A DNA stretch of 64,000 nucleotides from Bacteroidota bacterium. Its GTDB lineage: Bacteria > Bacteroidota > Bacteroidia > 2-12-FULL-35-15. Within the stretch, counting starts at the first letter, position 1. Every line of letters starts with the position of its first letter. The stretch is taken from assembly GCA_947504725.1 (NCBI GenBank), contig CANNHN010000001.1, forward strand, positions 434,001-498,000, read 5' to 3'. The translations under genes were made by a program, and so were the position numbers. Of the stretch, positions 27,418 to 35,239 are shown piece by piece. The notes beneath the pieces are model-generated. The model saw only the letters and a list, made by a program, of their open reading frames with translations, had not been told where the DNA came from and did no database searches.

Positions 27418-28419
27418 TTAGTAAAACTGTTTCGCCCATTGGCGGTATTTTCCTATCGGTCCGTCACCTTTTGCCAATGCTGGGTGATCCATATAAACTT
27501 TATTTTCCCAAATTTTAAAATCCTGTCCAACATCATGAGCATAACCTGTAAAAGCTTTATTCAACAATATATTTGTCAATATTTTTTTAGGTAGCAAAGA
27601 AAGCAAAGGGTGAATTTTTGAAGGCTTGAATTTTCGATTTACACTCATCCCAATTTTAAGATTGATAGTGTTCTCGTCAATAGGCATTGGAAAAACATAT
27701 TGACGGGTTTTTAACTCCATCTCTGGCAAATCTACTTCCACAAAAGAATAACCCAAACCATGTACATGAATCTTTATCTCTGCTTTGATACCATGTGTCC
27801 CCTTTCCTATAAATCCTTCCGGAGCACGGTTAAATCCATAACTAGCATTTAAATAGGCGCCATCATCGTTCAACTCTTTAAGTGTAGTAATGTTGCTGTA
27901 TTTGTGTACAACCGAAAAATGCCCAACATCAACACTATTCTCTGTCGTTTCTTGGGGATGTGATTTTAATATAAAATCTGCTGTTTTTATTTCTGTCCAG
28001 TCATCATCATTCGTAACCGGCACATCCCACAATGGAAGAAGTTGAAGTTCGTGGTGCCAATATAAAATAAATCCATTTTTTTCTTGGATGGTATACGTTT
28101 TCAAAACAGCTTTTGGTGGCGGTTTTGTACCGTATCCTGTTTTAGTACAAGTTCCTTTTGTATCAAAACAAAAATAGTGAAACGGACAAACTATGGTTTC
28201 GCCCTCAACATGTCCGCCATGAGCTAAATGTCCACCTAAGTGCGGACAATATGCATCCACAAGACAAGCTTCACCACTTTCTGTTCTAAACAAAACAAGT
28301 TCTTTACCTGCAATCTTTTTATTGATTACCTGTTTTGGAAGTAAATTTTCCGAATTTTCAATTACGTACCAACTATTCGGATAAGGAAATAATTTAGTTG
28401 GCGTAGGCATTTGTTCCAT
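27418..28419 (-). CDS. Rieske [2Fe-2S] oxygenase-like protein (KshA/cholesterol-desaturase class)
   Basis: A 333-residue protein (ATG at 28419; a GTG two codons upstream is less likely). The Rieske cluster ligands are C58-P-H60 and C78-P-F-H81, with the loop between them of normal length. The C-terminal domain shows the mononuclear-iron motif SVDVGHFSVVH (D/N-x2-H-x4-H). This is the architecture of Rieske oxygenase large subunits such as KshA and DAF-36-like sterol desaturases. No ferredoxin or reductase partner gene is adjacent, and the substrate is unknown. It follows the minus-strand TauE gene. Confidence 0.86.
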   Translation of the reverse strand: MEQMPTPTKLFPYPNSWYVIENSENLLPKQVINKKIAGKELVLFRTESGEACLVDAYCPHLGGHLAHGGHVEGETIVCPFHYFCFDTKGTCTKTGYGTKPPPKAVLKTYTIQEKNGFILYWHHELQLLPLWDVPVTNDDDWTEIKTADFILKSHPQETTENSVDVGHFSVVHKYSNITTLKELNDDGAYLNASYGFNRAPEGFIGKGTHGIKAEIKIHVHGLGYSFVEVDLPEMELKTRQYVFPMPIDENTINLKIGMSVNRKFKPSKIHPLLSLLPKKILTNILLNKAFTGYAHDVGQDFKIWENKVYMDHPALAKGDGPIGKYRQWAKQFY

Positions 28420-28467
28420 AAACACTTATTTTAAAAAGAAAGCTAAAATAAGGAATTTACGGCATTA

Positions 28468-29196
28468 TTAATTAATAATTTGTTTTATAAACATAGCGAT
28501 GCCTACCAGTAGTATTAATGAAAGTACGATATACTTAAATTGAGATTGAGAGAAACGATTTAATATTTTCTTGCCAATAAAAGTTCCAACAATACTAACC
28601 ACAAATAAAATTGGAACTAAATACATATCGTGTTTGTGCATAAAGCCATTGGAAAAATACACTACACTTCTACTTAAATCAATTCCTAAATCAATAATGG
28701 CAGACGTAGCAACAAAAACCTCCTTTTCAAGATTGAAGGCTGACAACGTCAACCCTCTAATTGCTCCGCCAGTTCCCAACAAACCAGCTGTTATTCCCGA
28801 CAAGGCTCCTCCACTTATAGAATTAACAAATGTAGGTTTAAGTATGAAATTCTTAAAGACAAGAAGTAATATACTAATTGATATAAGAAATATGGAAAGG
28901 GCTAGTGATAAATAGGTATTATCAACAAATCGACTCAAAAAAGCGCCTAGAATGACAAATAAAACCGCAGGAATACCTATTTGAATAATTAGTCTTTTAT
29001 CAAAACCTTTCCTGAAAAGTGAAATTTTAGCTATGTTACTCGAAAGATGAAATAATGCTGTTATGCCCAATACAGAATCAAAATCAAAAAAGAAACTAGC
29101 AATAGGAACAAAAAAGAGAGAAGATCCAAATCCCCCGACTGTTCCTAACACTTCGGCTAACAAAGCTAATAATACAAAGTAAATTAATAATTCCAA
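28468..29196 (-). CDS. TauE/SafE family sulfite/sulfonate exporter-like membrane protein
   Basis: A 242-residue protein with seven or eight hydrophobic segments and the TauE/SafE glycine-rich turns (LGTVGGFGSSLFFVPI near residue 17 and SGGALSGITAGLLGTGGAIRG near 130). It belongs to the TauE/SafE (DUF81) permeases, thought to export sulfite or organosulfonates. The start codon is TTG at 29196: an in-frame TAA stands directly before it, and no ATG occurs before the first helix. A TAGTTTTG -7 box lies upstream (complement 29237-29244), so it may have its own promoter behind the small-protein gene. Confidence 0.87.
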   Translation of the reverse strand: MELLIYFVLLALLAEVLGTVGGFGSSLFFVPIASFFFDFDSVLGITALFHLSSNIAKISLFRKGFDKRLIIQIGIPAVLFVILGAFLSRFVDNTYLSLALSIFLISISILLLVFKNFILKPTFVNSISGGALSGITAGLLGTGGAIRGLTLSAFNLEKEVFVATSAIIDLGIDLSRSVVYFSNGFMHKHDMYLVPILFVVSIVGTFIGKKILNRFSQSQFKYIVLSLILLVGIAMFIKQIIN

Positions 29197-29266
29197 TTAA
29201 TAATAGTTATGTAGTTTTTTATATATAAAACTCATTCAAAACTACACTTTCTAATTGAGAAAAATC

Positions 29267-29638
29267 TCATGAAACTAATTTACTTAATGCTTCACCCTGA
29301 CTATTTTGTTCAGCAAGCGTCCAACTATCAGTAACCGTAGTTTCAAGCCAAACGCTTCCTGATTTTCTGAAAACTTGAACACCTAACCCATATTCAACTA
29401 AGAATATTTGTTCTAAACTTTGAACCGTCATTAATGGCTGAATAGTAATTTCACCAACACTGTGAACTTTACGACATTCAGCCAATGATTTCGAATTCGA
29501 CTTCAACATTTTTTTCGAAAAATCGCAATTAAATTGTTTTGGCATTGAAAAGAATTCAAGTTTTAAATATGGGAAAACTGAATTAAATTCTTTTTGAATT
29601 GAAGATATTACTCTTGTATCATTTATAGCTATGTTCAT
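29267..29638 (-). CDS. small stress-island protein, family member 1
   Basis: A 123-residue soluble protein that I cannot name. It is homologous to the product of 34800-35216, with both sharing an N-terminal FPxLKLEFF segment (about residues 23-31) and a C-terminal QVFRKSGxxWLxT-TDxWTLAEQN-x2-GE block, which is the family hallmark. Both genes sit in the stress island beside universal stress protein genes. It follows a small membrane protein gene by one base between stop and start, so the two form an operon. Confidence 0.75.
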   Translation of the reverse strand: MNIAINDTRVISSIQKEFNSVFPYLKLEFFSMPKQFNCDFSKKMLKSNSKSLAECRKVHSVGEITIQPLMTVQSLEQIFLVEYGLGVQVFRKSGSVWLETTVTDSWTLAEQNSQGEALSKLVS

Positions 29639-29639
29639 T

Positions 29640-29957
29640 TTAAAAAATGATTACAAGAAGATCCAATAAAATTGCCAATGATGAACCAATGATGATTGCT
29701 CTCATCGGAGCTACTGCTAAAATTAAAGCCAAACTAATAGTAGATGGGAATGCAACTGCTGCAAGCTTTACCCAACTATCCATTATTCCTGCTGCTGCTG
29801 CAACTCCTCCAATTATACCTAATAGTAACAATATTACTGGACTAACCCCAAAGCGGTTTACTTCCATTTTATTCCAAAATGCTAAATTTGAATTTTCAGT
29901 CGTTGTAGTTTGACTTGCAGAAAAGTTTGCGTGAGTTGATTTTAATGTAGTTTCCAT
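29640..29957 (-). CDS. small three-helix membrane protein
   Basis: A 105-residue protein with a polar Ser/Thr-rich N-terminus (residues 1-35) and three hydrophobic helices at about 38-58, 60-82 and 85-105. No homologue is recognised. It is the first gene of the small-protein operon and has a promoter with a TAGTTTTG box (complement 30005-30012) and a CRP/FNR-type site upstream at 30036-30047. No signal peptide is seen. The tight spacing with the following gene suggests a joint function, perhaps envelope stress, but this is inference. Confidence 0.72.
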   Translation of the reverse strand: METTLKSTHANFSASQTTTTENSNLAFWNKMEVNRFGVSPVILLLLGIIGGVAAAAGIMDSWVKLAAVAFPSTISLALILAVAPMRAIIIGSSLAILLDLLVIIF

Positions 29958-30004
29958 GATTTTATTAGTTTAAGTTATTTTTTTTATTTCTAATATTTAT
30001 GATA

Positions 30005-30012
30005 CAAAACTA
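30005..30012 (-). promoter_or_regulatory. -7 box of the small-protein operon (minus strand)
   Basis: TAGTTTTG on the minus strand, an exact TAnnTTTG. I see no TTG at the normal -33 position, which fits a promoter that needs the activator site centred 29.5 bases upstream of its first base. Confidence 0.6.
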
Positions 30013-30034
30013 CATCACTACTACCTTCTATAAA

Positions 30035-30048
30035 ATGAGTGGCATCAT
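30035..30048. promoter_or_regulatory. CRP/FNR-type operator, site 1
   Basis: ATGA-GTGGCA-TCAT: a TGA-N6-TCA palindrome, the core spacing of the CRP/FNR family. Its centre is 29.5 bases from the first base of the TAGTTTTG box for the minus-strand operon, close to the usual -41 position relative to a start near 30000. Confidence 0.6.
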
Positions 30049-30056
30049 ATGATAAT

Positions 30057-30070
30057 ATGATATTAATCAG
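30057..30070. promoter_or_regulatory. possible CRP/FNR-type operator, site 2
   Basis: ATGA-TATTAA-TCAG, a TGA-N6-TCA core between the divergent genes at 29957 and 30121. It overlaps a larger AT-rich palindrome ATCATAT-GATA-ATATGAT at 30045-30062. The -7 box of the transporter gene (TATCTTTA, 30106-30113) also lacks a -33 TTG. Confidence 0.4.
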
Positions 30071-30120
30071 TTTGTATAAAAAGGATAAGAACCAAACAGG
30101 ATACGTATCTTTACAAAGAA

Positions 30121-30990
30121 ATGTCGAATGAACAAAAAGCCATAAATGCAACTTATTTTAGCATAATCGGAAATGCCATCTTATCTATAATTAAATGGCT
30201 TACTGGTTATTTTGGAAATTCCTATGCGCTTATAGCGGATGCGATTGAATCAACAACAGATATTTTTTCTTCAATATTGGTTTTATTTGGAATTAAATAT
30301 TCGAATAGACCTGCAGATAAAAATCATCCATATGGGCATGGAAGAATTGAACCATTAATTACATTCCTAGTAGTTGCTTTTTTGGTAACATCAGCTTCCA
30401 TCATCGCACATGATAGTATTCAAAATATTGGAACTCCTCACGAACTACCAAAGCCCTATACATTAATCGTTTTAGGAGTCATTATCATCTGGAAAGAAAT
30501 ATCCTATAGAATTGTTTTAACAAAAAGTAAAGAAACAAATAGCTCCTCATTAAAAGCAGATGCTTGGCACCACAGAAGTGATGCCATTACTTCATTGGCA
30601 GCATTTATAGGAATTTCAATTGCACTATTTCTAGGGAAAGGATATGAGTCGGCAGATGACTGGGCGGCACTTTTAGCTTCTGGCTTTATTTTTTATAATA
30701 GCTATTTAATTTTCCGTCCAGCTCTTGGAGAAATAATGGATGAGCACCAACACGATGAACTATTGAATTCTATAAAAATCATATCAAAAAATGTTGCCGG
30801 TGTAATTGATATCGAAAAATGTTATGCAAGAAAAATTGGGATGAAATTTTATATTGATTTACACCTAACTGTAGACGGGGAGATTTCAGTAAAAGAAGGG
30901 CATGCTATTTCACATGCTTTAAAAGATTATTTAAAAAACAAAATGCCTGAAATTGCTGACATCCTTGTTCATATTGAACCCAACCAATAG
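30121..30990 (+). CDS. cation diffusion facilitator family transporter
   Basis: A 289-residue protein with six predicted helices, the CDF motifs ADAIESTTD (helix II) and AWHHRSDAITS (helix V), and a cytoplasmic C-terminal domain from about residue 205 to 285 (DIEKCYARKIGMKFYIDLHLTVDG) like the ferredoxin-like metal-sensing domain of ZitB/FieF. It exports divalent metal ions such as Zn or Fe against protons. Its gene is divergent from the small-protein operon, with a CRP/FNR-like site between. It is convergent with the REC-CRP regulator gene. Confidence 0.93.
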   Translation: MSNEQKAINATYFSIIGNAILSIIKWLTGYFGNSYALIADAIESTTDIFSSILVLFGIKYSNRPADKNHPYGHGRIEPLITFLVVAFLVTSASIIAHDSIQNIGTPHELPKPYTLIVLGVIIIWKEISYRIVLTKSKETNSSSLKADAWHHRSDAITSLAAFIGISIALFLGKGYESADDWAALLASGFIFYNSYLIFRPALGEIMDEHQHDELLNSIKIISKNVAGVIDIEKCYARKIGMKFYIDLHLTVDGEISVKEGHAISHALKDYLKNKMPEIADILVHIEPNQ

Positions 30991-30995
30991 AACTA

Positions 30996-32060
30996 TTAGT
31001 TCCGCATTTTAACTAGTTTATTATAATTTAAAATTGTGATTTTCCCACCTGAAATTTCAATGTATTTTTCATCCTTAAAATCACTCAGTGTTCGAATTAC
31101 TGTTTCTGTGGCAGTTCCAACTATATTTGCCAAATCCTCACGAGAAACATTCATACTAAAAATTTGCTCGTCATCTTTTTTGTACTTATCGGAAAGCTTA
31201 ACAAGTGCTTCAGCTACTCGCTTTCTAACTGAATTGTACGCAAGCTTTACCAACTGTTTTTCATTTTCGCGTAAATCATTTGACAGAATTTCAATAAATC
31301 TGCGTGACACTTCAGCATTCTTATAAATCAGAGAAAAGAAATCTTCCTTCGGAATTACAAACACTTCAGATTCTTCCAGAGCTGCTGCTGAACTGGTATA
31401 CGCTTCTTCTTGCAACAATGATAAATATCCAAAAAAGTCCCCCTCTTTATGCAATTCAGTGATTAGTTCTTTACCCAATTCGTTAGTTTGATAAATTTTC
31501 ACTTTCCCTTTACTCACAAAAAAAATGCTTTTAGGATAATTACCTTCTTTATATATTTCATCTTTCTTCTTATAAATTCGAACATCTCTTTCTTCCGAAA
31601 GCTTCTTCAATGAATCAATACCTTTTGCCTCATTGATAAAATCATTTATACCTTCAATATTTTTAGAAAACTCTTTCTTTAATATATCATTTTTTCTTAA
31701 TCTACTTTCAATAGCATTCATAAGCTCAACATCATCAAACGGCTTTGTCAAATAGTCATCTGCCCCCATTTCCATACCTTTTCTAAAATCACTTCGCTCT
31801 GCCTTGGCTGTCAGAAATATAAATGGAATACTAGCCGTTTCTTCATTTTTCGACAAAAGATGAAGTGTTCCGTGCCCATCCAACACAGGCATCATAATAT
31901 CGCAAATAATCAAATCTGGCTTTTCCTTTTGCGCCAACTCAACCCCTTCTTTTCCATTTTTAGCAGTAATAACATTATAATTTGCAAACGAAAGAATCTC
32001 AGCTGTATTTTCACGTACATCAATATTGTCTTCAATCAAAAGTATTTTTTTCTTTTCCAT
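30996..32060 (-). CDS. response regulator fused to a CRP/FNR transcription factor
   Basis: A 354-residue protein. Residues 1-125 are a receiver domain with D11, phospho-acceptor D54 and K104-type lysine in the LTKPFDD segment. After a linker comes a cyclic-nucleotide-binding-like beta-roll (about 155-265, KKDEIYKEGNYPKSIFFVSKGKVKIYQTNELG) and a winged HTH of the Crp type (about 295-340, SREDLANIVGTATETVIRTLSDF). No FNR-type cysteine cluster is present, so it should be governed by phosphorylation. It is cotranscribed with the adjacent histidine kinase, which ends 10 bases before its start. It probably binds the TGA-N6-TCA sites nearby. Confidence 0.93.
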   Translation of the reverse strand: MEKKKILLIEDNIDVRENTAEILSFANYNVITAKNGKEGVELAQKEKPDLIICDIMMPVLDGHGTLHLLSKNEETASIPFIFLTAKAERSDFRKGMEMGADDYLTKPFDDVELMNAIESRLRKNDILKKEFSKNIEGINDFINEAKGIDSLKKLSEERDVRIYKKKDEIYKEGNYPKSIFFVSKGKVKIYQTNELGKELITELHKEGDFFGYLSLLQEEAYTSSAAALEESEVFVIPKEDFFSLIYKNAEVSRRFIEILSNDLRENEKQLVKLAYNSVRKRVAEALVKLSDKYKKDDEQIFSMNVSREDLANIVGTATETVIRTLSDFKDEKYIEISGGKITILNYNKLVKMRN

Positions 32061-32070
32061 AATTATTTAC

Positions 32071-33279
32071 TTATATGTTCGATAATATTATTTTAAATGT
32101 AGTTCCTTTATTTTCCTCGCTTTCAATAAAAACGGAACCGTTCATCAATTCTGCATATTTAGCAACGATACTCAAACCCAAACCTGTACCTTGAATATGT
32201 GTTGCATTGTGTCCCCTAAAAAAACGCTCAAATAAATGTTTTTGATCTTCTTTGGATATTCCAATCCCCGAATCTTTTACAGAAATCTGAATCGAATCGA
32301 CAGAAACATTACAAGCAATCACAATTTCACCTCCTGATGGTGAAAACTTAATCGCATTTGAAATCAAATTAAACATTACATTTCTCAATAATTTTTTATC
32401 AATTAATACAACTTCTTCCCCTTCATAAACCTCCATCAATTGCTGCATTTCGGACGACATTGATCTCATTTCTGAAACAATCTCACTTAAAAACAGTTTG
32501 AGATTAATTTCCTCTGGCATATTATCTATCTTCCCTTCCTCCAGCTTACTGAGTGATAAAAAGTCATTCAAAATATCTGTCAAATTATTAATCGAATTCT
32601 TTATTTTACCAACATGCTTAACTTGATTAACTTTATCATTTTGCTCTCCATATTTTGTAACCAAAGACAATGAAGACATCATTGTTGTTAATGGAGTTCT
32701 AAATTCATGTGAAGCCATCGCTACAAACCTCGACTTCAATTCATTTAACTCTTTTTCTTTTTCAAGCGCATTATTCAAGTCTTTTTTTGTCTTCTCTAAT
32801 TCATTAATTGCTTCTTCTAAAATTAGCGTTCGACTCTTTACTTGTTTCTCAAGCTCAAACGAATAGTTCTTTAACTTTTCCTCTGCCGATCTTCTTGCAG
32901 TAATATCTATAATAAATGCTATCACAAATTTCCCGTTTGTAGTAGTATAAGGACTTAAACTTATTTGAATAGGAAACTCCGTACCATCCTTTTTCAGACC
33001 AAATAGTTGCATTTCTGCACCCATAGAACGAGCATGCGGATTTTTATTAAATGAATCACGATGGCTGGTATGTTTATCTGATAATCTTTGAGGTACCAAA
33101 ACCTCTATTTTTTTACCAAGCAATTCATCTTTATCATATCCAAAAAGGCTTTCTGAACTTGGATTACATCGCGTAATTTCGCCATTCTCATTTGCAACGA
33201 TTATTCCTTCCGTAGCAAAGAGAAAAAGTGCATCAATTCCTTCTTTGTCTTGCATTATATTTATTTCATCAGTTTGCAT
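32071..33279 (-). CDS. PAS-domain sensor histidine kinase
   Basis: A 402-residue cytoplasmic kinase with no membrane helix. An N-terminal PAS domain of the FixL-like type (about residues 10-130, with HTSHRDSF and KKDGTEFPIQISLSPY) is followed by a coiled coil, a DHp helix with the phospho-acceptor H191 in SHEFRTP, and a catalytic domain with N box (NLISNAIKFSPSGG), G1 (DSGIGIS), F box and G2 (GTGLGLSIV). It is the upstream gene of the REC-CRP regulator and so its probable partner. Its promoter has a CRP/FNR-type site, which suggests autoregulation. Confidence 0.94.
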   Translation of the reverse strand: MQTDEINIMQDKEGIDALFLFATEGIIVANENGEITRCNPSSESLFGYDKDELLGKKIEVLVPQRLSDKHTSHRDSFNKNPHARSMGAEMQLFGLKKDGTEFPIQISLSPYTTTNGKFVIAFIIDITARRSAEEKLKNYSFELEKQVKSRTLILEEAINELEKTKKDLNNALEKEKELNELKSRFVAMASHEFRTPLTTMMSSLSLVTKYGEQNDKVNQVKHVGKIKNSINNLTDILNDFLSLSKLEEGKIDNMPEEINLKLFLSEIVSEMRSMSSEMQQLMEVYEGEEVVLIDKKLLRNVMFNLISNAIKFSPSGGEIVIACNVSVDSIQISVKDSGIGISKEDQKHLFERFFRGHNATHIQGTGLGLSIVAKYAELMNGSVFIESEENKGTTFKIILSNI

Positions 33280-33304
33280 ACGAAATTACGGATTTTGCCG
33301 AAAA

Positions 33305-33312
33305 CAAATATA
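33305..33312 (-). promoter_or_regulatory. -7 box of the kinase-regulator operon (minus strand)
   Basis: TATATTTG on the minus strand, an exact TAnnTTTG. Its first base is 29.5 bases from the centre of the palindrome at 33333-33350, the same spacing as at the other promoter (30005-30048). No -33 TTG is seen. Confidence 0.6.
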
Positions 33313-33332
33313 AAATATACTCGTAATAGAAA

Positions 33333-33350
33333 ATATGACAAATATCATAT
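33333..33350. promoter_or_regulatory. CRP/FNR-type operator between the kinase and stress-protein operons
   Basis: A perfect 18-bp palindrome ATATGA-CAAATA-TCATAT containing TGA-N6-TCA. It lies between the divergent kinase operon and the operon that starts at 33423, so it may serve both. On the minus side it has the spacing expected for class II activation. Confidence 0.65.
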
Positions 33351-33422
33351 TCACAAATAAGCAATATCATTTGATTCAGCTAATAACAATGGGATATTTG
33401 GTATATAAATTCAAAACCGAAA

Positions 33423-33830
33423 ATGATGACACCAGAACAGAACCTACACAATGCCATTGGACAACTTGCTTATGCAATTGCTAAAGCAGATGGGGCAATT
33501 CAAAAAGAAGAAACAAAAAAGTTTCATGCTATCGTTGAAGCCGAACTTCGATGCAAAGATTATGATTTTGATGTGTCAGATATCATATTTCAAGTTTTAG
33601 AAAAGGATAAATTTATTGATAGCAATACAGCATACGATTGGGCTATGAAAGAAATAAAACTCAATAGTCATTATTTAAGCCCATCACTTAAAGAAACATT
33701 CATAAAAGTTATAGAAAAGGTTGCAAAAGCCTTTCCTCCAGTAACAGCTGAAGAACAAAAATTAGTCGAACGTTTCAAAATGGACATTGCACCTATTCAT
33801 GGTGACCCAGTTTATTATAACAAAAAATAA
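33423..33830 (+). CDS. TerB-like small helical protein
   Basis: A 135-residue all-helical protein. The beginning (LHNAIGQLAYAIAKADGAIQKEETKKF) matches the first helices of the TerB/tellurite-resistance-like fold, with acidic turns after. The C-terminus ends IHGDPVYYNKK. It leads an operon with two universal stress proteins and a small-protein family member, and the site at 33333-33350 lies 73 bases before its start. TerB-like proteins are linked to stress and metal sensing in general; no precise function can be stated. Confidence 0.7.
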   Translation: MMTPEQNLHNAIGQLAYAIAKADGAIQKEETKKFHAIVEAELRCKDYDFDVSDIIFQVLEKDKFIDSNTAYDWAMKEIKLNSHYLSPSLKETFIKVIEKVAKAFPPVTAEEQKLVERFKMDIAPIHGDPVYYNKK

Positions 33831-33834
33831 AAAA

Positions 33835-34764
33835 ATGAAAGAATCATCTTCAATTTTCTTAGCTACGGACTATTCAGAGCAAGTTTCAAGTGCCGAGCGT
33901 TATGCTTTTGAGTTTGCTAAAGAGACGAACTCTTTAATAACTGTAATTCATGTTTTTGATTTACCATTTAATATGCCATCGGATGCAAACGCATATGTAA
34001 AAGAAACTGAAAGAGTCAGGAAATTTGAAATGCAAAAATTAAAACTTCATTGCGAAGTAATAATGCACTCATTAGGCATCAAAGTAAATGAAGTTAACTG
34101 GGAATGTCTGGTATTAGAAGGTTCGATCGCAAAAGAGATATCAAAAGAAGTAGAAAGCTCTCAACCAGATTTGATAGTAATAGGAACGCATAAAACAAAA
34201 GGATCTATTTCATTTTTTGAAAATAGTCACTCATGGGAAATCATCAACAAAACGAATATTCCTATTTTATCAGTACCAAAAGATTATCTAATTAAAGAAA
34301 TTAATAAAATTGTATTCGCAACTGAATTCAGAGAAGGAGAAATTTCCGGTTTAAAATACCTCGTTGACTTTGCCAGAAAATTCAACTCGGAAGTTATTGC
34401 ATTGCATATTAACAACCAGAGTTCATCAAGCGAATTAGAAAAAATTAATTTTCAAGAATTCAAAACAGATATTTTAGATTATATAAACTACGATAAACTT
34501 AGTTTTCAGGTAATCCATGCTGATAATATTGTTGGAGGAATAAATGACTATTGCATCACGAATCAAGTGGATTGGCTAGCGATGGCTCATTCAAAACCAG
34601 CATTATTAAAAAGATTATTTCAGTCAAAAAAAAGTGTAACAAAGGAAATGATTTTACATTGTGAAATTCCGCTATTGTCACTTCCCGACTATTTTCCAGG
34701 AAATAAAAAAGAAATAGATTCTACTTATAAATCAACACTTTTCAAAGACAATGTAAACGACTAA
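33835..34764 (+). CDS. tandem universal stress protein
   Basis: A 309-residue protein with two UspA domains (about residues 5-150 and 160-300). The ATG at 33835 is chosen over an in-frame upstream TTG because it follows the preceding stop by 4 bases and begins the first beta strand (IFLATDYSEQ). The G-x2-G-x9-G-S/T nucleotide motif is degenerate in the first domain (GTHKTKGSISFFEN), so ATP binding is doubtful here. It is the second gene of the stress operon. Usp proteins help survival under starvation or oxygen limitation by means that are mostly unknown. Confidence 0.88.
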   Translation: MKESSSIFLATDYSEQVSSAERYAFEFAKETNSLITVIHVFDLPFNMPSDANAYVKETERVRKFEMQKLKLHCEVIMHSLGIKVNEVNWECLVLEGSIAKEISKEVESSQPDLIVIGTHKTKGSISFFENSHSWEIINKTNIPILSVPKDYLIKEINKIVFATEFREGEISGLKYLVDFARKFNSEVIALHINNQSSSSELEKINFQEFKTDILDYINYDKLSFQVIHADNIVGGINDYCITNQVDWLAMAHSKPALLKRLFQSKKSVTKEMILHCEIPLLSLPDYFPGNKKEIDSTYKSTLFKDNVND

Positions 34765-34799
34765 TAGACTATACGTCTTCTAATTTTAAATTTATAACA

Positions 34800-35216
34800 A
34801 TGGAAATTAATATCGATGACAACACTACAATTGCTGAAATTCAAACTGAATTTAACAAACATTTTCCATTTTTAAAGCTCGAGTTTTTCGAATACAATCC
34901 ACTTGAAAAAATGGTTTTCACAAGAGACAACCTAATTATTGACACGAAGCAAGTCTTAAGAAAGATCAGGCACATTCATATTCCTGGTCATATCAATTTA
35001 AACGGACATATAAAAGTAAGCAGTTTTGAAAATAATTTCAGAGAAAACTTTGGTTTAAATATTCAGGTTTTTAGAAAATCTGGTAACGCCTGGTTACAAA
35101 CTACTTCTACTGATAATTGGACATTGGCTGAACAGAATAAAAAAGGCGAAGAGATGAATACACCTATTAACAAAGCGACCTCCAGTGATTTCGAAGAATA
35201 CAATGAAATGAGATAA
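34800..35216 (+). CDS. small stress-island protein, family member 2
   Basis: A 138-residue soluble protein homologous to 29267-29638 (shared LKLEFF, GLNIQVFRKSGNAWLQT, TDNWTLAEQN and KGE). It lies between two universal stress protein genes in the same direction, so it belongs to that operon. A longer charged tail follows the conserved end. The family is not one I can name, and its repeated association with universal stress proteins suggests a role in the same response. Confidence 0.75.
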   Translation: MEINIDDNTTIAEIQTEFNKHFPFLKLEFFEYNPLEKMVFTRDNLIIDTKQVLRKIRHIHIPGHINLNGHIKVSSFENNFRENFGLNIQVFRKSGNAWLQTTSTDNWTLAEQNKKGEEMNTPINKATSSDFEEYNEMR

Positions 35217-35239
35217 TCCAATTGCAAAAAACAGATCCA

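Noticed and set aside
29256-29270. TGAGA-AAAA-TCTCA palindrome before the TauE gene as another CRP/FNR-type site
   Set aside because: The spacing between TGA and TCA is 8 and not 6, and its distance to the TAGTTTTG box (17.5) differs from the two good sites.
32900-33279. The kinase PAS domain as a heme-binding oxygen sensor like FixL
   Set aside because: It has histidines in HTSHRDSF at the position of the FixL helix-F His by my hand alignment, but that H-x2-H motif is common in heme-free PAS domains, and no Arg lies where FixL has its oxygen-contacting Arg. Left as an open possibility only.
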